A DNA stretch of 64,000 nt from Caballeronia arvi (lineage in GTDB: Bacteria > Pseudomonadota > Gammaproteobacteria > Burkholderiales > Burkholderiaceae): the NCBI RefSeq assembly GCF_001544695.2, contig NZ_FCOM02000008.1, forward strand, positions 62,001 through 126,000, given 5' to 3'. This document shows, piece after piece, positions 45,219 to 54,590 of this stretch. Position 1 is the first letter of the stretch. Each line of letters begins with the position of its first letter. Below the pieces are notes generated by a model. The model was not told the DNA's origin. It worked only from the letters and a program-made list of their open reading frames with translations, and ran no database searches. Made by a program: the position numbers and the translations under genes.

Positions 45219-46214
45219 TTAAAGCGCGACCGGATACGGCGGCAGCTCGCCGCTTTCGTAGCGCTTGGGCAGATCGGGCGTCGCGTTTTCCCAGACGAGC
45301 AACATCGAGCGCTTCTGCGAATAACCCTTGTGGCGAATGTCGGCGGGCATCGCGGCGATATCGCCGGCGTTCATCGTGATGCGCGCGCGCGGCTCGCCCG
45401 TGTCTTTATCGGCGACATCCCAGATGATCTGATCCGACAGTTGCAGGAACCACTCGACGCGATCGTTGCCATGAAAGACCGGCAGCACGAACTCCTCGGT
45501 CGTCGGGCAGAAGAGGCTTTGCTTGCAGACGGAAGTGACCGACGGATTCCACGTCACGTCCGAGCGCGACAGATACTTGAAGAGACTGAACGCGTGCAAC
45601 TGGCCTTCGAAACCGGGTTCCGCGTGAATCTCGGGCTCGTCTTGCGATACGTCCGCGAACTGTCGATTCACGGGGAAGTCGTCGCGCAACGGCGAATCGC
45701 CTTCGAGACCGGGCATGCGCTTCGTCGCGATACGTGTGCGGTCGATGGCCGCGATGTTGTCGCCATGTTTCGCGCCGAACGCCGAGCCGGTTTCCTCGGG
45801 CGCCGCGAACGGATCGAAGCCTTCGTTGACCCAGTCCTTCAGGATCGCCTTGAAGGTCGCCATGATGATCGGCGTTTCGAACTGCTGCGTGTAATCGACG
45901 CCCGCGTCGCGGAAGCTCGCGTTATACGCGCCGGCGTACATGTCGACCTTGCCGTAGTGATTGCGCGTGCCGATCACTTCGTCGAAGTTGACCCAGCCGT
46001 AGAAGAAGCCCCATGCGACGTCGCGCATCATCGCGCGCAGGAAGTCGTCGGCGTGCATCTGATGCGAGCGCGTCTGGCCGTGCGCCGGCCACTTCACGGT
46101 GACGAAATACGCGTCGCGGCTGAATTCGAAATCGCCCAGTTTGAAGGTGCGGTAGCCGGTGGCCGCGTCGGGATCGGTGGCGACGACGCTTTGCAGGAAT
46201 ACGGTTTGATCCAT
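45219..46214 (-). CDS. Hydroquinone 1,2-dioxygenase large subunit
   Basis: This 331-residue protein of the HapD/PnpD type is recognised by overall length, its small-subunit partner and motifs such as SHQMHADDFLRAMMRDVAWGFFYGWVNFDE (cited in part) and VFHGNDRVEWFLQLSDQIIWDV. With the small subunit it cleaves hydroquinone to 4-hydroxymuconic semialdehyde using Fe(II). SD GGAG precedes the ATG. It follows the small-subunit gene by 36 bases. The family is remembered rather than searched, so certainty is good but not complete. Confidence 0.8.
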   Translation of the reverse strand: MDQTVFLQSVVATDPDAATGYRTFKLGDFEFSRDAYFVTVKWPAHGQTRSHQMHADDFLRAMMRDVAWGFFYGWVNFDEVIGTRNHYGKVDMYAGAYNASFRDAGVDYTQQFETPIIMATFKAILKDWVNEGFDPFAAPEETGSAFGAKHGDNIAAIDRTRIATKRMPGLEGDSPLRDDFPVNRQFADVSQDEPEIHAEPGFEGQLHAFSLFKYLSRSDVTWNPSVTSVCKQSLFCPTTEEFVLPVFHGNDRVEWFLQLSDQIIWDVADKDTGEPRARITMNAGDIAAMPADIRHKGYSQKRSMLLVWENATPDLPKRYESGELPPYPVAL

Positions 46215-46250
46215 GATTTTTGCTCCGAAAGACGAGGGTTCGCGGTGACG

Positions 46251-46742
46251 TTACTGGATGCAGATATCGGCCCACTTCTCGACCGATGCCGCGCCGAGAA
46301 TCGTCTGCACGAGCAGCACGCCGGTCTTTCTCGCTTCGAAGCGATATGCCGCGCCCGCGGGCAACAGCGCCTGATGACCGCGGCGCAGGCGCACGAAGCC
46401 CATCTTCTGACCCGAAGGTTCGCCTTCGAGCTTCACCGTGCCTTCAATCTCTTCGTTGACGAGCGCTCCATCGGATGGCTTGATGAAATGCACGTCGATT
46501 TCGCCGTCGAGCGCGACCGCGAATTCATCGTGCGATGCAGTGAACCACGGCGACACGCCTTCGGCGCGCAGCGTTTCGATCACGTACTTGAGGTTCTTGC
46601 CGACGACCACTTTTTCATACGGCGCGGAATGGCTTGCGACTTCGAATACGTTGGACATCACGTAATGCGAGGCCTGGCCCTTGATGATTTCGATCGAGCC
46701 CTTGCGATAACTTTCGAGGCTGCCAAGTTGAGTCTGTTGCAT
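46251..46742 (-). CDS. Hydroquinone 1,2-dioxygenase small subunit (cupin)
   Basis: This is a 163-residue cupin-like protein of the HapC/PnpC type (SHSAPYEKVVVGKNLKYVIE; HDEFAVALDGEIDVHFIKP). It partners the 331-residue subunit encoded next. SD GGAGAC precedes the ATG. About 137 bases separate it from the NTF2-like gene upstream; that gap holds a nine-base inverted repeat (GGGCTGCG-type, near 46797 and 46860) that may partly end transcription. Confidence 0.8.
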   Translation of the reverse strand: MQQTQLGSLESYRKGSIEIIKGQASHYVMSNVFEVASHSAPYEKVVVGKNLKYVIETLRAEGVSPWFTASHDEFAVALDGEIDVHFIKPSDGALVNEEIEGTVKLEGEPSGQKMGFVRLRRGHQALLPAGAAYRFEARKTGVLLVQTILGAASVEKWADICIQ

Positions 46743-46879
46743 GTCTGTCTCCGTGTCTGCGTTCAGATTCTCGGTGTCGCGTTGGAATCAAGATTAGGGC
46801 TGCGCGCGCCGTGAGGCAATGAATCGAGGTTCGCGTTTGCCGAACGATGCGTCTTCGATCGCAGCCCTAGGGAAAGTAC

Positions 46880-47326
46880 TTACTTTTCCGCTTGTTTGTC
46901 CGCGAGCCACGGATAGCGCCGCGTGTCTGCGCCCTCGTAATCCGGATCGAGATAGATGAAGCAGCGCTGAATCTTGAAGTCGCGAATCTCGAAGACATCG
47001 GTCCAGCGGCCCGCGTGCGTGACGCCCGCGCGCCAATCGACGCCGCTTTTTGTCGTGCCGTAACTCGTGCCTTCGACGACCACCGTATCGCCCTGCTGGA
47101 TCACGTTCAGATACGCGAGATCGTGCTTGAACTTCGCGACGATCGTGCCGAGATCCGCGAATAGCTTTTCGAACACGGCGCGGCCCGTCGCGATGCCCCA
47201 CTTCGGGAAATAGACCTCGGCGTTGTCATCGAATAAATCGAAAAACGATTCGCCGCGATCGAGCCTGCGCAGATATTCCAGCGCGATGGTCTTGCGTTGT
47301 TCGTCGGTCATGGTGATGGGATTCAT
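46880..47326 (-). CDS. SnoaL/NTF2-like protein
   Basis: This is a 148-residue NTF2-fold protein (ALEYLRRLDRGESFFDLFDDNAEVYFPKWG; VVVEGTSYGTTKSG; RCFIYLDPDYEGADTRRYPWL). Such proteins include isomerases, hydratases and oxygenase subunits. Here it may isomerise or dehydrate an intermediate before ring cleavage; the reaction is unknown. The start MNPITMTD lies 23 bases after the cytochrome gene. No signal peptide, so cytosolic. Confidence 0.75.
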   Translation of the reverse strand: MNPITMTDEQRKTIALEYLRRLDRGESFFDLFDDNAEVYFPKWGIATGRAVFEKLFADLGTIVAKFKHDLAYLNVIQQGDTVVVEGTSYGTTKSGVDWRAGVTHAGRWTDVFEIRDFKIQRCFIYLDPDYEGADTRRYPWLADKQAEK

Positions 47327-47349
47327 GTTTTCGTCTCCTGTCGTTCGGT

Positions 47350-47727
47350 TCAATGCAGCGTGCGCAGATAAGCGATGATCTTTTGCCGCCGCGCTTCGTC
47401 GCCTTCGAAATACGTCATCGCGTTGCCGGGCGCGACGGATTGCGTATCGGTGAGCCACGCATCGAGCAGCTTTTCGTCCCAGACCTTGCCCGCAGCGGCG
47501 GCCTTCATGCCCGTCGAATACTTGAAGCCCGGTTCCGCCGCCAGCGGCCGGCCGATGATCCCGAAGAGGTTCGGCCCTTGTCCGTTCGGCTCGCCCTTGT
47601 TGAAGGTGTGGCACACGGCACAGTTGTTCGTCGTGAGCTTCTTGCCGAGCACTGCGGTGTCGTCCTGTGCATGAGCCGTGGCGCTGACGAGCACGAGCAA
47701 TGCGATAACATTAGTCATCCGAATCAT
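47350..47727 (-). CDS. Periplasmic cytochrome c (class I)
   Basis: This is a 125-residue protein with a signal peptide (ALLVLVSATAHA-QDD), one heme motif CAVCH and a distal Met in GNAMTYF, like small cytochrome c550/c2-type carriers (LFGIIGRPLAAEPGFKYSTGMKA). It overlaps the Tat flavoprotein gene by four bases, so it is the natural electron acceptor for that enzyme. SD GGAGG. Confidence 0.9.
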   Translation of the reverse strand: MIRMTNVIALLVLVSATAHAQDDTAVLGKKLTTNNCAVCHTFNKGEPNGQGPNLFGIIGRPLAAEPGFKYSTGMKAAAAGKVWDEKLLDAWLTDTQSVAPGNAMTYFEGDEARRQKIIAYLRTLH

Positions 47728-49445
47728 GATTGGCCTCCATTGGCGGATTGCGCTGCGCGATAAGCAAACGCGATGATCGGCCCGAGCGTGCCGCCGCCCG
47801 CCCAGTAAGCCCGCGCCGATGCCGACGCCACGCAATTGCCAACGCCGTACAAACCCTTGATCGGTGCGCCGCGCGTGTCGAGCACTTGTCCGTGCGAATT
47901 TGTCTTCGGTCCGCCCTTCGTGTCGAGATTGCCCGCGACGATCAGCGCCGCGTAAAACGGTCCTTTCGCGGCGAGTGGATACATCGTCTCGTTCTTCTGA
48001 TCGGTCTTCTTGCTGACAGGCCCATTGAACAGCTTCTCGACGATGCGCTCGCCGCGATGAAAGTCCTGATCGACGCCTGTCTTCGCGAAGCCGTTGAAGC
48101 GCTTGATGGTTGCGTCGAGATTGCGGTTGAAGTCGTCGCTCAACGTGGCGCCGCCGAGCGCGCTCTGATACTTCGCCATGCGTTCCCTGATCGCGCTGGC
48201 AAGTTCGGCCAGCGTGTTGCCGCGCACAACGTGCCGGTCGTTCGATCCTTTCGGCACGATGAGACTTCCGTAATCGTCGCTGCCGCAATGGTCTTGCGCC
48301 TGCTGATCCCAGATCGAAATGAGCGTGAGATTCGGATACTCGCCCTTCGCGCCGTCCCACTCGGAGAATGTCGCGCAGACTTCGTTGTACGCGAGCTTTT
48401 CGTTCACCACGCGCTTGCCGTACTTGTTCACGTAGAGCATGGAATCGCCCGTCGGCGTGAAGATGCCGGACAGCGAGCCGTCTTTCGCGATGGCTTTATC
48501 GAGCGAGATCGGCGCCATCCACGAGTAGTTCATGTTGCGCAACTGCACGTCGAGCGCGCTGGAAATGCGCACGAAATCGCCTTCGTTGGTCGGCGCCGCA
48601 CAGCCGCCGTACACCGCGCCGTGCAGGAAGTTCTTGCGCAGTTCGGGATCGTGCGTGAAACCGCCTGTCGCGAAGATCACCGCTTTTTTCGAGCGCACGC
48701 GGTAGAGCGTGCCCTCTTCCGTCAGCGATTCGACGCCGATCACCGCGCCGGATTCGTCGACGAGCACTTTCTGCACGCGATAACCCGTCCTGATGTCGAT
48801 GCCATCGCGCCGTGCCGCCGCGCTCATCGTGCGGATCGCGACGCGCCCGCCATCGGACATGCTGGGCAGGCCGTTCTTCGGAAACAGCACGCGGCCGCGC
48901 GGCGCCTTGTCCTCCGGCAATTCGGCCCAGTAGTCCGGCACCGCCGCTTCATGCCGATACGGCAGCGCGCCCTTGTTCGCGAGCAGTTCCGCCGCCGGCG
49001 ATGCGCTGTCGTAAATCGCCTCGCACATCTCGTATTCCCAGTCCGAAAGGCCGAGTTTCGGTTGCGTCGCATCGTATTGCTCGGGCCGCGAAAGGCGCGC
49101 GACATAGCGCATGTAATCGGCCTTCGGATCGGCGATGCCCGCGCGGCGCATCGGCTCGTTGTTCGGCACCCAGTACCAGAACGCGGCCTTCGCCGCCGTG
49201 CCGCCGACGCTGCCCGCCTTCTCCAGAATCACGACGCGGTTTCCCAGCCAGCGCGAAAAAAGCGCTGCGGGCAAGCCGCCGCCACCGCCGCCGCACACGA
49301 CGACGTCGTATTCGGCATCGAATTTGATGTCGCTCGCGGCGCGCGCCGTCAACGACACCGCGCCGAACGCGGCCGCTGCGGTTCCTGCGCCCGCGGCCTT
49401 GATGAAGTTGCGCCGCGATGCGGCGGGTTGAATCGTCTCGTTCAT
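47724..49445 (-). CDS. Tat-exported FAD-dependent oxidoreductase (fumarate reductase/ketosteroid dehydrogenase type)
   Basis: This 573-residue flavoprotein has a Tat signal (SRRNFIKAAGAGTAAAAFGA, residues 10-29), FAD-binding VVVCGGGGGGLPAALFSRW and a C-terminal GLYGVGNCVASASARAYWAGGGTLGPIIAFAYRAA (cited in part). The fold family includes flavocytochrome fumarate reductases and 3-ketosteroid delta-1-dehydrogenases. Paired with cytochrome c, it probably oxidises (dehydrogenates) a cyclic substrate in the periplasm. Start set by SD GGAG before 49445. The substrate is unknown; a ring-desaturating role producing a phenol or quinol is a hypothesis. Confidence 0.82.
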   Translation of the reverse strand: MNETIQPAASRRNFIKAAGAGTAAAAFGAVSLTARAASDIKFDAEYDVVVCGGGGGGLPAALFSRWLGNRVVILEKAGSVGGTAAKAAFWYWVPNNEPMRRAGIADPKADYMRYVARLSRPEQYDATQPKLGLSDWEYEMCEAIYDSASPAAELLANKGALPYRHEAAVPDYWAELPEDKAPRGRVLFPKNGLPSMSDGGRVAIRTMSAAARRDGIDIRTGYRVQKVLVDESGAVIGVESLTEEGTLYRVRSKKAVIFATGGFTHDPELRKNFLHGAVYGGCAAPTNEGDFVRISSALDVQLRNMNYSWMAPISLDKAIAKDGSLSGIFTPTGDSMLYVNKYGKRVVNEKLAYNEVCATFSEWDGAKGEYPNLTLISIWDQQAQDHCGSDDYGSLIVPKGSNDRHVVRGNTLAELASAIRERMAKYQSALGGATLSDDFNRNLDATIKRFNGFAKTGVDQDFHRGERIVEKLFNGPVSKKTDQKNETMYPLAAKGPFYAALIVAGNLDTKGGPKTNSHGQVLDTRGAPIKGLYGVGNCVASASARAYWAGGGTLGPIIAFAYRAAQSANGGQS

Positions 49446-49470
49446 GTTCGTCTCCATTGTTTCGATATGC

Positions 49471-50403
49471 TTACCAGTAGTGCCATGCCTGCACGAGAAT
49501 TCCGTTGGTGAGCGTCGTGTTGCGCCCCGAAACCGAGTGCTGGTACTGGATGGAAAGCTGGTCGTACATCTTCTGGTGCAGAAACGGCAGGCTGTTCGGC
49601 TTGAACTGGAACAACACGCCGACACCTGCAGTCATCTCGCGGCTCGCGCTGTTCGCAACGGGCATCGCCGCGGTCTGGTTGAACGTGCCGCCGCTCGTCT
49701 GGAAATCGAGTCCGACGAACGGAATCGCGAAAGGGTTGTCAGGCGGCGAAATGCTGTAGCCGACGCGCAGGTTGAGGTGGAACGAGTTGCCCGGGCTCAG
49801 ATCGTCGTGACCCGAACGCAGCGTGCGTCCGCGAAGAATGCCGCCTAGAAGCAGATCGACGTTCACGTGCCCATACCAGTCGTCGTAGAAGACGGACGGC
49901 CAGAACGACCACGTATTCGTCGATACGTCGTTCTGTCCGATCGGTACCTGCACATAGGCTTGCAGGCCGAGCGTCGTCGCGGGCGCGGGGTTGTACCAGA
50001 CGAGCCCGCCGATAAGCGGATCGCCGATGCCGCTCGCAGAAAACTGCGATCCCTGCGTGCGGATCTCGGGCAAGGTGATGCTCGCGTTGAAGCCGACATG
50101 CGGCAGCGACGGGAGCTTCCAGTAGTGAATGAACGTCGATAATCCGACGAACGTGTTCGTGCCCGGACCCGCGATCTGATTGCCGTGCGAATCGAAGGCA
50201 CGGTTGTCGTGATTCCATTCGAGGTTCTGGCCGAACGAATCGTAGGTGCCTTCGAAATCCGAACTGAACTGCCAGGTTTGCGGGCGGTCCGTCGCGAACG
50301 GAATGCCCGCGGCGTGAGCCGTCATCGAGCTGGCCGCGCCGAGCATCGCGAGCGCGCATGCCAGGCGTATTCGTGTCCTTGGTTTCCTGTACCGCGTGTG
50401 CAT
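49471..50403 (-). CDS. Outer-membrane transporter (phenol meta-degradation protein family)
   Basis: This is a 310-residue protein with a signal peptide (ACALAMLGAASSMTAHA), beta-strand-rich sequence and a C-terminal aromatic residue (AWHYW) as in outer-membrane proteins; the style matches the Phenol_MetA_deg family linked to hydrophobic-compound uptake. It is the first gene of the aromatic operon, 25 bases before the flavoprotein gene, and diverges from the AraC gene. Confidence 0.8.
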   Translation of the reverse strand: MHTRYRKPRTRIRLACALAMLGAASSMTAHAAGIPFATDRPQTWQFSSDFEGTYDSFGQNLEWNHDNRAFDSHGNQIAGPGTNTFVGLSTFIHYWKLPSLPHVGFNASITLPEIRTQGSQFSASGIGDPLIGGLVWYNPAPATTLGLQAYVQVPIGQNDVSTNTWSFWPSVFYDDWYGHVNVDLLLGGILRGRTLRSGHDDLSPGNSFHLNLRVGYSISPPDNPFAIPFVGLDFQTSGGTFNQTAAMPVANSASREMTAGVGVLFQFKPNSLPFLHQKMYDQLSIQYQHSVSGRNTTLTNGILVQAWHYW

Positions 50404-50643
50404 CGTCGTCTCCGGTCGTTCGTGTAATGTGCGAACGTTACGAAGACGCGGCGCGCCGGTCTTTCAGGTTTTGTGGATTACAGATTCCGGCGAACGCACG
50501 ACGACCGCATGCGGGTTTACACCGTGCATGAACGGCGCACGCGACGTTCGCGAATCGCGACCCATCGGGCCCGCGGGCGCATCTATACTCGCGTGAACAG
50601 CGGCGCCCATCGGCCAAGCCGCGAAGACACCGGAGACAGGACC

Positions 50644-51498
50644 ATGAGCGTCCATAGCGCCCATTCGGCGGCGGCCCGCATCGATCGCTTCAGAGCGGTC
50701 ACGGGCGCGCCCGGACTCGAATACTGCATCTCGGGCCCGCGCCCGTATTCGCTGGAACTGAGCAATTCGTCGGACATGATCTGCCTTCTGCTCGGCACGA
50801 TCGTCTCCGATACGCGTTACGACGACGGCCCCGCCGCGCCCTTCACGTTTCGCGCCGAGACGGCCGCGTTTCATCCGCGCGGCGAAAGCATGCGCATCGA
50901 TGCGCACGAGGTGCGGCATGGTTTCATCGCGTTCCGTTATGCCGATGCGTTCGTGAACCGCATCGCCGATCGCAGCGCGGAGCCACTGCGCCGCGCGGGC
51001 AGCCGCAGCAATCTCGGCGCCGATTCGATCCGGCATCTCGTGCGCTATGCGCGACAGAATGCGCACGCTGAAACGCGCCCCGTTGATCCGTGGGAAATGC
51101 AGTGTGTCGCGACGCTCGCGTGGATCGAAACGACGCGGCATCTCGAACGCGCCGCGCGCGAGCGCAAGTCCGCGCTGACCGACGCCGGTTTCGCGATGCT
51201 CGAAGCGTATGTCGCCGATAACATCGATCAGAATCTCGCTTGCGCCGATATCGCCGCCGAGCTCGATCTGCCCGTGCGCGTCGTCTTCGATGGCGTGAAG
51301 GCGCGCACCGGTCATTCGCTCTATCGCTACGTGCTCGAAAAGCGCATCGATGCCGCGGCGCGCATGCTGCGCGCGGGCAGTGCGCCGCTCGTCGATGTCG
51401 CCGTTGCGTGCGGATTCTCGTCGCAGCAGCACATGACCGCGCTGTTTTCGGAGCGGCTCGGCACGACGCCGCTGCGCTACAGGAAAAGTGCGGCATAG
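50644..51498 (+). CDS. AraC-family transcriptional regulator
   Basis: This is a 284-residue regulator whose C-terminal 100 residues form the double HTH (YVADNIDQNLACADIAAELDLPVRVVFDGVKARTGHSLYRYVLEKRIDAAARML...VACGFSSQQHMTALFSERLG). The N-terminal half is an AraC-binding-like effector domain. MSVHSAHS with SD GGAGACAGG was chosen over an arginine-rich extension. It is divergent from the hydroquinone operon and is its likely activator. Confidence 0.88.
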   Translation: MSVHSAHSAAARIDRFRAVTGAPGLEYCISGPRPYSLELSNSSDMICLLLGTIVSDTRYDDGPAAPFTFRAETAAFHPRGESMRIDAHEVRHGFIAFRYADAFVNRIADRSAEPLRRAGSRSNLGADSIRHLVRYARQNAHAETRPVDPWEMQCVATLAWIETTRHLERAARERKSALTDAGFAMLEAYVADNIDQNLACADIAAELDLPVRVVFDGVKARTGHSLYRYVLEKRIDAAARMLRAGSAPLVDVAVACGFSSQQHMTALFSERLGTTPLRYRKSAA

Positions 51499-51506
51499 GA
51501 GAAAGC

Positions 51507-52472
51507 ATGGACCTCTTCATGTCGATGGAGGCCTTCGTCCGCGCAGCCGAAGCGCAAAGCTTCGCGAGCGCGGCGCGGCAGCTCGGCGTGGCGAAATCGG
51601 TGGTCACGTCGCGCGTGAAGCAACTGGAGGAACATTTCGGCGTCGCGCTGTTTCATCGCTCGACGCGCGCGGTGCGTCTGTCGGAAGTCGGCGAATCGTA
51701 CTATCGCGATTGCCTGCTGCTCGTGTCGAAGGTGCATGAACTGTCGGGGCGCGTGAGCGCGGAGACGCAATCGCTCTGCGGCACGCTCAACGTGCACGTG
51801 CTGCCGGGCTTCGCGCTCGGGCATTTCTCGCAGGCGCTGATCGCGTTTCGCGAGGCGCATCCGCGCATCGAGTTCGTCGTGACGGTGAACGATCGCGTCA
51901 TCGATCCCGTGCAGGAAGGCTTCGATCTCGCGCTGCAGATTTATCCGCCCGCTTCGAATCTGCTCGTCGAACGCAAACTCTTTCCGGTGCGCGGTGTGTT
52001 GTGCGCGACGCCCGCGTATCTGAAGGAAGAGCCGGCCATCGAGACGCCGCTCGATTTGCTGCGTCACGATTTCGCGCGCTACGCGCACTATCCGTGGGGC
52101 GACAACTGGCCGCTCATGAAGGGCAACGAAACTTACGAGATCGCGCTCAACGCCGTGTTGAAGACGAACAGCGTGCATCTGCTGCTCGAATTCGCGCGCG
52201 CGGGCGCGGGCGTCGTCTATCTGCCGACGATGGTCGCCGCGAGCGATCTGCTCGAACGCCGTCTCGTGCGCGTGCTGCCCGACTACGCTGCGCCGCCGTT
52301 GTGGCTGAGCGCCGTCTATCCGACATCGCATCGTTCGACGACCAAGGTGAAAGCCTTCGTCGACTTTCTGCGCGAGCGCTATCTGAGCGAGCCGCAATGG
52401 GACAAGGCGCTCGGCATCTCGCCGCCCGACGACGAAGAGCGCAACGTCGACGAAGAACTCGGCGATGTGTGA
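51507..52472 (+). CDS. LysR-family transcriptional regulator
   Basis: This is a 321-residue regulator with an N-terminal winged helix (MEAFVRAAEAQSFASAARQLGVAKSVVTSRVKQLEEHFGVALFHRSTRAVRL, cited in part) and an effector domain of the CrgA/AphB-like clade. It lies eight bases after the AraC gene (SD GGAG), so both regulators are co-expressed. It may control the aromatic operon or the convergent AEC transporter; no direct evidence. Confidence 0.9.
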   Translation: MDLFMSMEAFVRAAEAQSFASAARQLGVAKSVVTSRVKQLEEHFGVALFHRSTRAVRLSEVGESYYRDCLLLVSKVHELSGRVSAETQSLCGTLNVHVLPGFALGHFSQALIAFREAHPRIEFVVTVNDRVIDPVQEGFDLALQIYPPASNLLVERKLFPVRGVLCATPAYLKEEPAIETPLDLLRHDFARYAHYPWGDNWPLMKGNETYEIALNAVLKTNSVHLLLEFARAGAGVVYLPTMVAASDLLERRLVRVLPDYAAPPLWLSAVYPTSHRSTTKVKAFVDFLRERYLSEPQWDKALGISPPDDEERNVDEELGDV

Positions 52473-52478
52473 GCAGCG

Positions 52479-53399
52479 CTACAGCAGATAAAGCCACGCG
52501 AGCAGCGTGACGATGGACAGGAGCGTCGTCATCGAGATGACCGCGCCGACCACGTTTTTTTCCACGTCGTATTCGACGGCGAGCACGTAGGCGCTCTTCG
52601 CCGTGGGCACCGCCGCGCACACGACCGCTGCGATGGTCGCGGTGTGACCGAGTCCTGCCGCGAGGCACAGCGCATACACGACGAGCGGCACGACCGCGAG
52701 CTTGAGCGCGGTCAGCAGCGCGTATTGCGGCACGCGTCCGCGCAATTCGCTCAGTGTGAGATCGAGGCCGATCGCGAAAAGCGCGCACGGCGTGAGCGCT
52801 TCGCCGAGTATCGCAAGAAAGGACGCGACCGGCGGCGGCAGCGTCAATCCGATGACCGACCACAGCAGGCCGCAAATCGTCGCAAGAATCACGGGGTTCG
52901 TCACGATCTGGCGAAGCAGGGCCGCCACGCTGATCTTGCGCGACGCATCGTAGCGGCTGATTTCGAGCAGCACGACGAGCACCGGAAACATGATTGCGCC
53001 GACGAACACCGTCGCGACCGCCGCCGCGAGCACGCCGGGCTTGCCGTACAGCGTCTTCAGGATCGGCAGCGCAACGAAACCGGTGTTGGTCATCGAGACG
53101 GCGGCGGCGAGCATCGCACTCGGGCCGAGCGTTGCCCCGCGCACGAAGCGCATGCCGAGCAGCATCAGCGCGAAGCAGATCATCGAGCCGCCGCCGAACG
53201 CGGCGAGAAAGCGCCACTCGAGCAACGAGCGGAGCGATTCATCGGCGATGGTCAGAAAAACCAGCGCGGGCATCGCGACGTAATACGCGAAGCGCATCAG
53301 CGACGGCGCTAGCGCATGCGGCATGTAGCCCGAGACGCGCGCCAGCCATCCGGTCAGGATGATGGCGAAGATCGGAAGGATCATGCCGGCGAGATGCAT
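52479..53399 (-). CDS. AEC-family (auxin efflux carrier-like) transporter
   Basis: This is a 306-residue membrane protein with about ten helices (ILPIFAIILTGWLARVSGYMP at the N-terminus; ALTPCALFAIGLDL mid-region; CAAVPTAKSAYVLAVEYD) typical of bacterial AEC transporters, often for malonate or other carboxylates. MHLAGMILP with GGAG upstream was chosen. It converges on the LysR gene with a six-base gap. Confidence 0.88.
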   Translation of the reverse strand: MHLAGMILPIFAIILTGWLARVSGYMPHALAPSLMRFAYYVAMPALVFLTIADESLRSLLEWRFLAAFGGGSMICFALMLLGMRFVRGATLGPSAMLAAAVSMTNTGFVALPILKTLYGKPGVLAAAVATVFVGAIMFPVLVVLLEISRYDASRKISVAALLRQIVTNPVILATICGLLWSVIGLTLPPPVASFLAILGEALTPCALFAIGLDLTLSELRGRVPQYALLTALKLAVVPLVVYALCLAAGLGHTATIAAVVCAAVPTAKSAYVLAVEYDVEKNVVGAVISMTTLLSIVTLLAWLYLL

Positions 53400-53505
53400 G
53401 TTGGGCTCCGATATCGATGAGACGCCCTGCTCGGGGCGCATGTCATTATCGGAGAAAAGGCTCGCGCGACGCGCAATTCTGCGCAGCCGCGCGATTGTCC
53501 GCCGT

Positions 53506-54552
53506 TCAGCGAGCGCTCAGCATGGCGCGCGCTTCGTCGCTCGACAGCACGCCCCGGTCTTTGCGATTAGAGGCGCTCGCGGCATACACGGCCTTGCGCG
53601 CATGTGTGATGCCGAGCGGCGCGAAGCCGTTCGCCGGATTGAACGCGAGCTGGTTGATGCGCGCTTCGTCGTCGGCCGACGGCTGTGCATCGAGTTCGAG
53701 CTCGCCGACAGGCACGATCTCGGACTTCCACGCGACGGAGGCATCGTTGACCGGCGTCGTGGTTTCATCGACGAAAAATTGCACGCCGAGTTGCCATTTC
53801 ACCGGGGCCTGCTGCAAGCGGCTGAGCATGTCGTCGCGCAGATAGTCGTCGCCGTGGCTGGCGGCTTTCGTCCCGGCGGGCGTCGATGGATGCGGATGCA
53901 GCGAGTATTTGATCGCCGCCTGGCCGACCTGCACGACCGATCCCCAGTAGTGCTCGGTCGTGACGCTCTCGACGCGATGCGCCGTCGTTTCTTTGAACAG
54001 CACCGCCAGAATGCGCGCGGCTTCGACGGGGCCGAGCTTCGCCATCATCATTTCGCGCAGGCTCTGCGCGATGCCGCTGACCGGCCCTTCGGCGAGCAGC
54101 GCGACGATGATATCCGCGACCGCCATGAACTGAACCGAATTGCGCGCGTGCGAGCGGCCGCCTTCGTTGGTCATGAGCAGATCGGTCTCGGCACCGTCTT
54201 CTGTGAACAGCTTGATCGCGATGCCGCGCACGTCGGATGACGTATCGGCCCGCGGGCACGGCTGACCGTTCGAGATGCGGCACGCGACGCGGTACACAGC
54301 GGGCGCCTTCGCGAACAGACCGGAGCGCGCGGCATCGGGAATATCGTCTGCAATCCGAAGTGTCCCGAATGCGCCGAGCACCTGTTTCTGATGCTGCGCG
54401 CGATCCACCTTGCCGTTCAGATTCGTGTGGCTGCTCCTCGCGAGCTTTTGCTGCTGCTCGCCGATGGCCGTGACGAGCATCGCGAGCGTGGTGGCGTCAT
54501 CGAGCTTGTCGGACCAGCCGGTTCCATCGCTGCGTAACTGGGTTGAATTCAT
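53506..54552 (-). CDS. Catalase-family heme protein (small, allene-oxide-synthase-like)
   Basis: This is a 348-residue protein without a signal peptide, shorter than clade catalases. It has a distal His54 in RAQHQK, the SDVRGIAIKLF and LLMTNEGGRSHARN blocks of the catalase fold, and a C-terminal R-x3-Y (ARKAVY) fitting the proximal tyrosine ligand. Such small members act as peroxidases or hydroperoxide-transforming enzymes rather than true catalases. It forms an operon with a cytochrome c and a secreted protein. Confidence 0.78.
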   Translation of the reverse strand: MNSTQLRSDGTGWSDKLDDATTLAMLVTAIGEQQQKLARSSHTNLNGKVDRAQHQKQVLGAFGTLRIADDIPDAARSGLFAKAPAVYRVACRISNGQPCPRADTSSDVRGIAIKLFTEDGAETDLLMTNEGGRSHARNSVQFMAVADIIVALLAEGPVSGIAQSLREMMMAKLGPVEAARILAVLFKETTAHRVESVTTEHYWGSVVQVGQAAIKYSLHPHPSTPAGTKAASHGDDYLRDDMLSRLQQAPVKWQLGVQFFVDETTTPVNDASVAWKSEIVPVGELELDAQPSADDEARINQLAFNPANGFAPLGITHARKAVYAASASNRKDRGVLSSDEARAMLSAR

Positions 54553-54590
54553 CGAAAACCTCCGTGTGCGGTTGAATTCTGTTCGGATCG

